From NCBI GenBank assembly GCA_016649455.1, contig JAENXO010000100.1, forward strand, positions 1 to 8,124: a stretch of 8,124 nt of DNA, in the 5' to 3' direction. Both the position numbers and the translations under genes were made by a program. Shown here piece after piece: positions 5,708 through 8,124 of this stretch. Each line of letters starts with the position of its first letter. The first letter of the stretch is position 1. The stretch comes from Gemmatimonadota bacterium (GTDB lineage: Bacteria; Gemmatimonadota; Gemmatimonadetes; Palauibacterales; Palauibacteraceae). Under the pieces are notes generated by a model, which was not told the origin of the DNA, did not search any database, and saw only the letters and a program-made list of their open reading frames with translations.

Positions 5708-7731
5708 GTTGCCTCCGGCGGTGTCTGGCCTTCCGAGATCGTATCGCTTCCGAGTGCCGAGTCGAGCATCGCCCGCACCAGGGGGCCGGCGTCTGTCGGA
5801 CGACGGGCATCGATCGTCTCCCCGTCCCGGGTGATCCGCTCGACAACTCGATTCAACAGGGCATCCGGGGGGAGCGTCCGGGAGAGCCCAGCGCTCGTTC
5901 CGACCACGATCAGCAGGTCCTTGCTCCTCGACAGGGCTACGTTGAGGAGCCTGGGGAAGTCAGGGTTTCGACGCTCATTCAGAAACCAGCTCGGTCCTGG
6001 AGGAGCGTCTACGGTATCCAGTACGACCACGGATTTTTCTCTCCCCTGGAACCTGTGGATCGTGCTGATCTCGAGATCAGGAGGCGCGGTTCGGCCCAGT
6101 CTTCCACGGACGGCCCGCCACAGGGAACGTGTCTGTGCACGGTACGGAGTCACGACGCCGACGTCAGTCGCTCCCTCGCGACCCAGGACTTCGAGCAGCT
6201 GCGTGATGACCTCGATGTGAATCAAATTCTCGCGCGATCCATCTACCCGGCTCACGGCGGGATCGAGGTGTCCGGTCTCGAGCAGCACGAGCGCGGGCGT
6301 GCCCCGGTCCGCCTGGACGATCGGCGCCGCGTCACGCAGGCGGCCACCGTAGAACAGGTCTCCGACCAGAGCCCGTATCGCCGGACGCATCCGGTACTGC
6401 TCCACCAGCATCGCGCACAGGCGATCGTCAGGCGAGGGGAGTTGCTCCGTCTCCGAGTCTGTGACGACGCCGGTTTCCCGGAACAGATCACGACTCAACC
6501 AGCGACGGGCATATCCACCGCGGCTGATTACCACGGGGGGAAGTTGCTGGAAGTCCCCGAACGCCGAGGCCCCTTCGGATGCCAGACAGGCGGCGTGGAG
6601 CACGTACGGCAACGGCGCCGTGCTGGCTTCGTCGATGACGACGAAGGAGAAGCGCTGCGCCGCCAGTTCATCTCGCACTGCCAGCCGTGCGAAGGTCGTG
6701 AGCACGACATCGGCGTCATCCAGGACCCGGCGCGTCGCGCGTCCCAGGTCGCCCGTGAGGCGCCCGGCACGCTGAACCAGCGCATCGTCTCCTTCGCCGC
6801 GCGCCCGCGCCAGGATTCGCGCCTGCCGCTCGGCAAGCATCAGGTCCGGAGTCTCCTTCCGCGACGGGCCATCCAGCAGCGTACCCTCGAGCTCCAGCAG
6901 GGCCCGGGACAACCTGGTCGGCTCGCGTCGCTCGGCGCGCTCCACGGCTGCCTCCAGCGCCAGGGCCTGGTCTCCGGTGGGACTGAACTCCGCTCCCACC
7001 CGAATCAACCGGTTCTGCTCCACGGCCAGATCGCCGAGTCGGTGCGCGATACGTGACGCGGCCTCGTCCACCGCCACGTTGGTCGTCGCGACGACCAGGA
7101 CCCGGCCCGATTCCGCCAGAGCCGCGACGGCGCTGCCAAGCAGACGTGTCTTGCCGGTTCCAGGTGGTCCCCAGACCAGCTGGGCACGACTTCCGAGAAT
7201 CCGGGCCAGGGCCTCCCGCTGAGAGTCGTTCAGCTCTTCGTCGACATCGGAGGGAAGCTCGGCCCGTCCCGTGAGCGGATACTCCCGGCCGAACAGTCGA
7301 AGCGCCGTGGACGGGTGGAACCGCTGGGGATCGTCCCCGATCTCGCGCAGCCTGGACGCCAGAGCCTCGAGCAGCCAGGTGGGGTCGAACGTGAGCGTCG
7401 CGGGTCCGGGATGAGGGCCCAGCCATTCACCGAGTCTCACGCGGACGGCGGGGCGTGAGCCATCGAACTTCGTTACGAAGCCCAGGCCGCTGCCGCGTTC
7501 GCACTCGACACGCACCGCGTCGTCGGCCCGGATCGCGTACCGGCCGGGTGGCAGTGCCCACTCGTACTGCGTTGCGAGCCCGGGTCGGCCGATCCGGATC
7601 CCGTCGGACGCCATGAGCGGTGCACCGAGTCCGCGAGACTGGAGATCATCGCGCACCGCATCAATCTCCTCCTCGAGGGCGAGGAGACTTCCGTCCAACA
7701 GCTCGTCGAGGGGGGTCGTGGTCTCAGCCAT
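5704..7731 (-). CDS. UPF1/DNA2-like superfamily 1 helicase (AAA_11/AAA_12)
   Basis: The 675-residue protein has all SF1B helicase motifs. They are a Q-motif-like LNDSQREAL at 167-175, Walker A GPPGTGKT at 188-195, TTNVAVDEAA at 216-225, Walker B VVIDEAS at 364-370, GDFQQLPPV at 392-400, EQYRMRP at 444-450, VVTPYRAQ at 526-533, STIHRFQGREKS at 556-567 and VALSRSK at 598-604. An N-terminal region of about 160 residues has a beta-rich look, possibly an accessory barrel. No nuclease domain or metal-binding cysteine cluster is visible. It is expected to be an ATP-driven translocase or helicase on DNA or RNA; the substrate cannot be read from sequence. I chose the ATG at 7731. A TTG three codons upstream (7740) is also in frame, and an in-frame stop lies beyond it. 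Neither start has its own Shine-Dalgarno, and a hairpin abuts the ATG. It is the first gene of the seven-gene operon. Confidence 0.94.
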   Translation of the reverse strand: MAETTTPLDELLDGSLLALEEEIDAVRDDLQSRGLGAPLMASDGIRIGRPGLATQYEWALPPGRYAIRADDAVRVECERGSGLGFVTKFDGSRPAVRVRLGEWLGPHPGPATLTFDPTWLLEALASRLREIGDDPQRFHPSTALRLFGREYPLTGRAELPSDVDEELNDSQREALARILGSRAQLVWGPPGTGKTRLLGSAVAALAESGRVLVVATTNVAVDEAASRIAHRLGDLAVEQNRLIRVGAEFSPTGDQALALEAAVERAERREPTRLSRALLELEGTLLDGPSRKETPDLMLAERQARILARARGEGDDALVQRAGRLTGDLGRATRRVLDDADVVLTTFARLAVRDELAAQRFSFVVIDEASTAPLPYVLHAACLASEGASAFGDFQQLPPVVISRGGYARRWLSRDLFRETGVVTDSETEQLPSPDDRLCAMLVEQYRMRPAIRALVGDLFYGGRLRDAAPIVQADRGTPALVLLETGHLDPAVSRVDGSRENLIHIEVITQLLEVLGREGATDVGVVTPYRAQTRSLWRAVRGRLGRTAPPDLEISTIHRFQGREKSVVVLDTVDAPPGPSWFLNERRNPDFPRLLNVALSRSKDLLIVVGTSAGLSRTLPPDALLNRVVERITRDGETIDARRPTDAGPLVRAMLDSALGSDTISEGQTPPEAT

Positions 7732-7798
7732 GGCCGCCAAGGTAAGGCGGCCGGGACCGGTCGGGCACGGCCCGTCGACCTTGAGAGTGATGACTCAT
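7724..7798 (-). CDS. Possible 24-codon leader ORF overlapping the helicase start
   Basis: ATG at 7796-7798 is preceded by a perfect AGGAGG (7807-7812 on the plus strand as CCTCCT) with an 8-nt spacer. The frame runs for 24 codons (MSHHSQGRRAVPDRSRPPYL, then GGHG) and ends at a TGA within the helicase sequence ATGGCTGA, an 8-nt overlap in a different frame. The peptide has no recognisable family, is basic and proline-rich, and is probably not a functional product. The value of the ORF would be in delivering ribosomes to the helicase start, which lacks its own Shine-Dalgarno and sits behind a hairpin. The AGGAGG lies only a few bases from the divergent methyltransferase start, so a chance match in GC-rich DNA cannot be excluded. 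The mRNA would have to start inside the methyltransferase coding region. Confidence 0.35.
   Translation of the reverse strand: MSHHSQGRRAVPDRSRPPYLGGHG
7732..7752 (-). promoter_or_regulatory. GC hairpin abutting the helicase start codon
   Basis: GGCCGCC and GGCGGCC form a perfect 7-bp inverted repeat around a 7-nt loop (TTACCTT on the minus strand). The stem ends exactly at the base before the helicase ATG. In mRNA an all-GC stem here would cover the whole ribosome entry zone. It contains no purine-rich binding site, so unaided initiation should be weak. It may act together with the leader ORF that reads through it. Confidence 0.45.
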
Positions 7799-7809
7799 GG
7801 CGGTAGCCT
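7781..7809 (+). promoter_or_regulatory. Candidate promoter of the methyltransferase gene
   Basis: TTGAGA at 7781-7786 is one mismatch from the TTGACA -35 consensus. After a 17-nt spacer comes TAGCCT at 7804-7809, which fits the loose TANNNT form of a -10 box. Transcription would start about seven bases later, at or next to the ATG at 7816, giving a leaderless mRNA. This agrees with the absence of a plus-strand Shine-Dalgarno before that ATG. The spacer holds a small near-palindrome, ATGACTCAT (7790-7798), that could be a regulator site. Confidence 0.4.
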
Positions 7810-7815
7810 CCTCGC

Positions 7816-8124
7816 ATGCCCGACCTGAACGAGCTTCACGTTTTCCGCCGCGGGGCGGAGTGGGCCCTGGCGGCAGGGGTGGCCGTCGAGCTGGGGATCA
7901 TCGCCGCCCTCGGCGACGGCCAGGGCCGTTCGTCTGAGATCGCCAGCCGGCTGAATCTGAGCCCGCGTGGAGTGGAAACTCTCCTTGGGGCCCTCGAAGA
8001 ACTCGGCGCGGTCACACGGGAGGAATCGGGCTGGCAGCTGACGGGCGCCGCCCGGGCCCGCCTGCTCGACGCTGAAACGCCGGACTACGAGGCAGACAGT
8101 CTCGTGCACTGGATGCGCACGATC
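7816..8124 (+). CDS. SAM-dependent methyltransferase, N-terminal part (3' truncated)
   Basis: The first 103 codons run open to the end of the window. The visible part is the winged-helix dimerisation domain found at the N-terminus of O-methyltransferases of the plant-OMT/CrtF/acetylserotonin-methyltransferase type. The opening helices FRRGAEWALAAGVAVELGII lead to the helix-turn-helix-like SSEIASRLNLSPRGVETLLG at 39-58. A wing follows (LEELGAVTREESGWQLTGAAR) with the usual LxxLGxxxxxxxxWxLT pattern. The SAM-binding Rossmann domain lies beyond the window, so the substrate cannot be guessed. A stand-alone winged-helix regulator is possible but less likely, since WxLTGAARARLL is typical of the methyltransferase domain. 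The ATG at 7816 has no plus-strand Shine-Dalgarno; an ATG at 7797 is out of frame. The gene is divergent from the helicase operon across 84 bp. Confidence 0.78.
   Translation, partial: MPDLNELHVFRRGAEWALAAGVAVELGIIAALGDGQGRSSEIASRLNLSPRGVETLLGALEELGAVTREESGWQLTGAARARLLDAETPDYEADSLVHWMRTI

Noticed and set aside
5569..7056. 495-codon plus-strand reading frame opposite the helicase
   Set aside because: It is fully antisense to a gene with every SF1 helicase motif. Its protein is rich in Arg, Gln, Gly and His with no recognisable domain, as expected for the shadow of a high-GC gene.
7795..8109. 104-codon minus-strand frame opposite the methyltransferase
   Set aside because: The plus strand gives a clear winged-helix dimerisation domain; the minus frame shows no family features.

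Overview
The window is gene-dense, high-GC bacterial DNA with almost no non-coding space; no stretch over 100 bases lacks a gene. Protein families, GTG starts and stop/start overlaps all indicate a bacterial chromosome. The gene set hints at a high-GC environmental lineage such as Gemmatimonadota or a neighbour, but this is only an impression and no marker in the window fixes the phylum. I see no tRNA, rRNA, CRISPR array, insertion sequence or phage gene.

Layout. (1) Bases 2-823, plus strand: the C-terminal end of a HerA/FtsK-like ATP-binding protein that begins before the window. (2) Bases 824-901: a short convergent intergenic region with a perfect 10-bp inverted repeat, a likely shared terminator. 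(3) Bases 902-1105, minus strand: a dodecin with a textbook ribosome binding site. (4) Bases 1191-7731, minus strand: seven genes packed as one apparent operon. In transcription order they are a UPF1-like SF1 helicase, dtd (D-aminoacyl-tRNA deacylase), a Maf nucleotide pyrophosphatase, glpK (glycerol kinase), a TIGR00725/SLOG Rossmann protein, a small membrane zinc-ribbon protein with a CcmI-like N-terminus, and a low-specificity L-threonine aldolase. Three junctions are 4-nt ATGA overlaps, one is an abutting TAA-GTG, and the other two gaps are 10 and 15 nt. (5) Bases 7732-7815: a compact divergent region. (6) Bases 7816-8124, plus strand: the start of a SAM-dependent methyltransferase that runs off the window.

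How the genes fit together. The operon mixes quality-control enzymes (Dtd clears D-amino acids from tRNA, Maf removes non-canonical nucleotides) with small-molecule enzymes (glycerol kinase, threonine aldolase) and a helicase. They do not form one linear pathway. The spacing implies co-transcription and translational coupling rather than shared chemistry.

The most interesting non-gene signal is just before the helicase. A 24-codon reading frame with a perfect AGGAGG site runs through a 7-bp GC hairpin that abuts the helicase ATG. It stops inside the first codons of the helicase (ATGGCTGA), an arrangement that looks like a translational-coupling leader. On the opposite strand of the same region is a candidate promoter placed so that the methyltransferase mRNA would be leaderless. 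No defence system or other clearly novel multi-gene system is visible.
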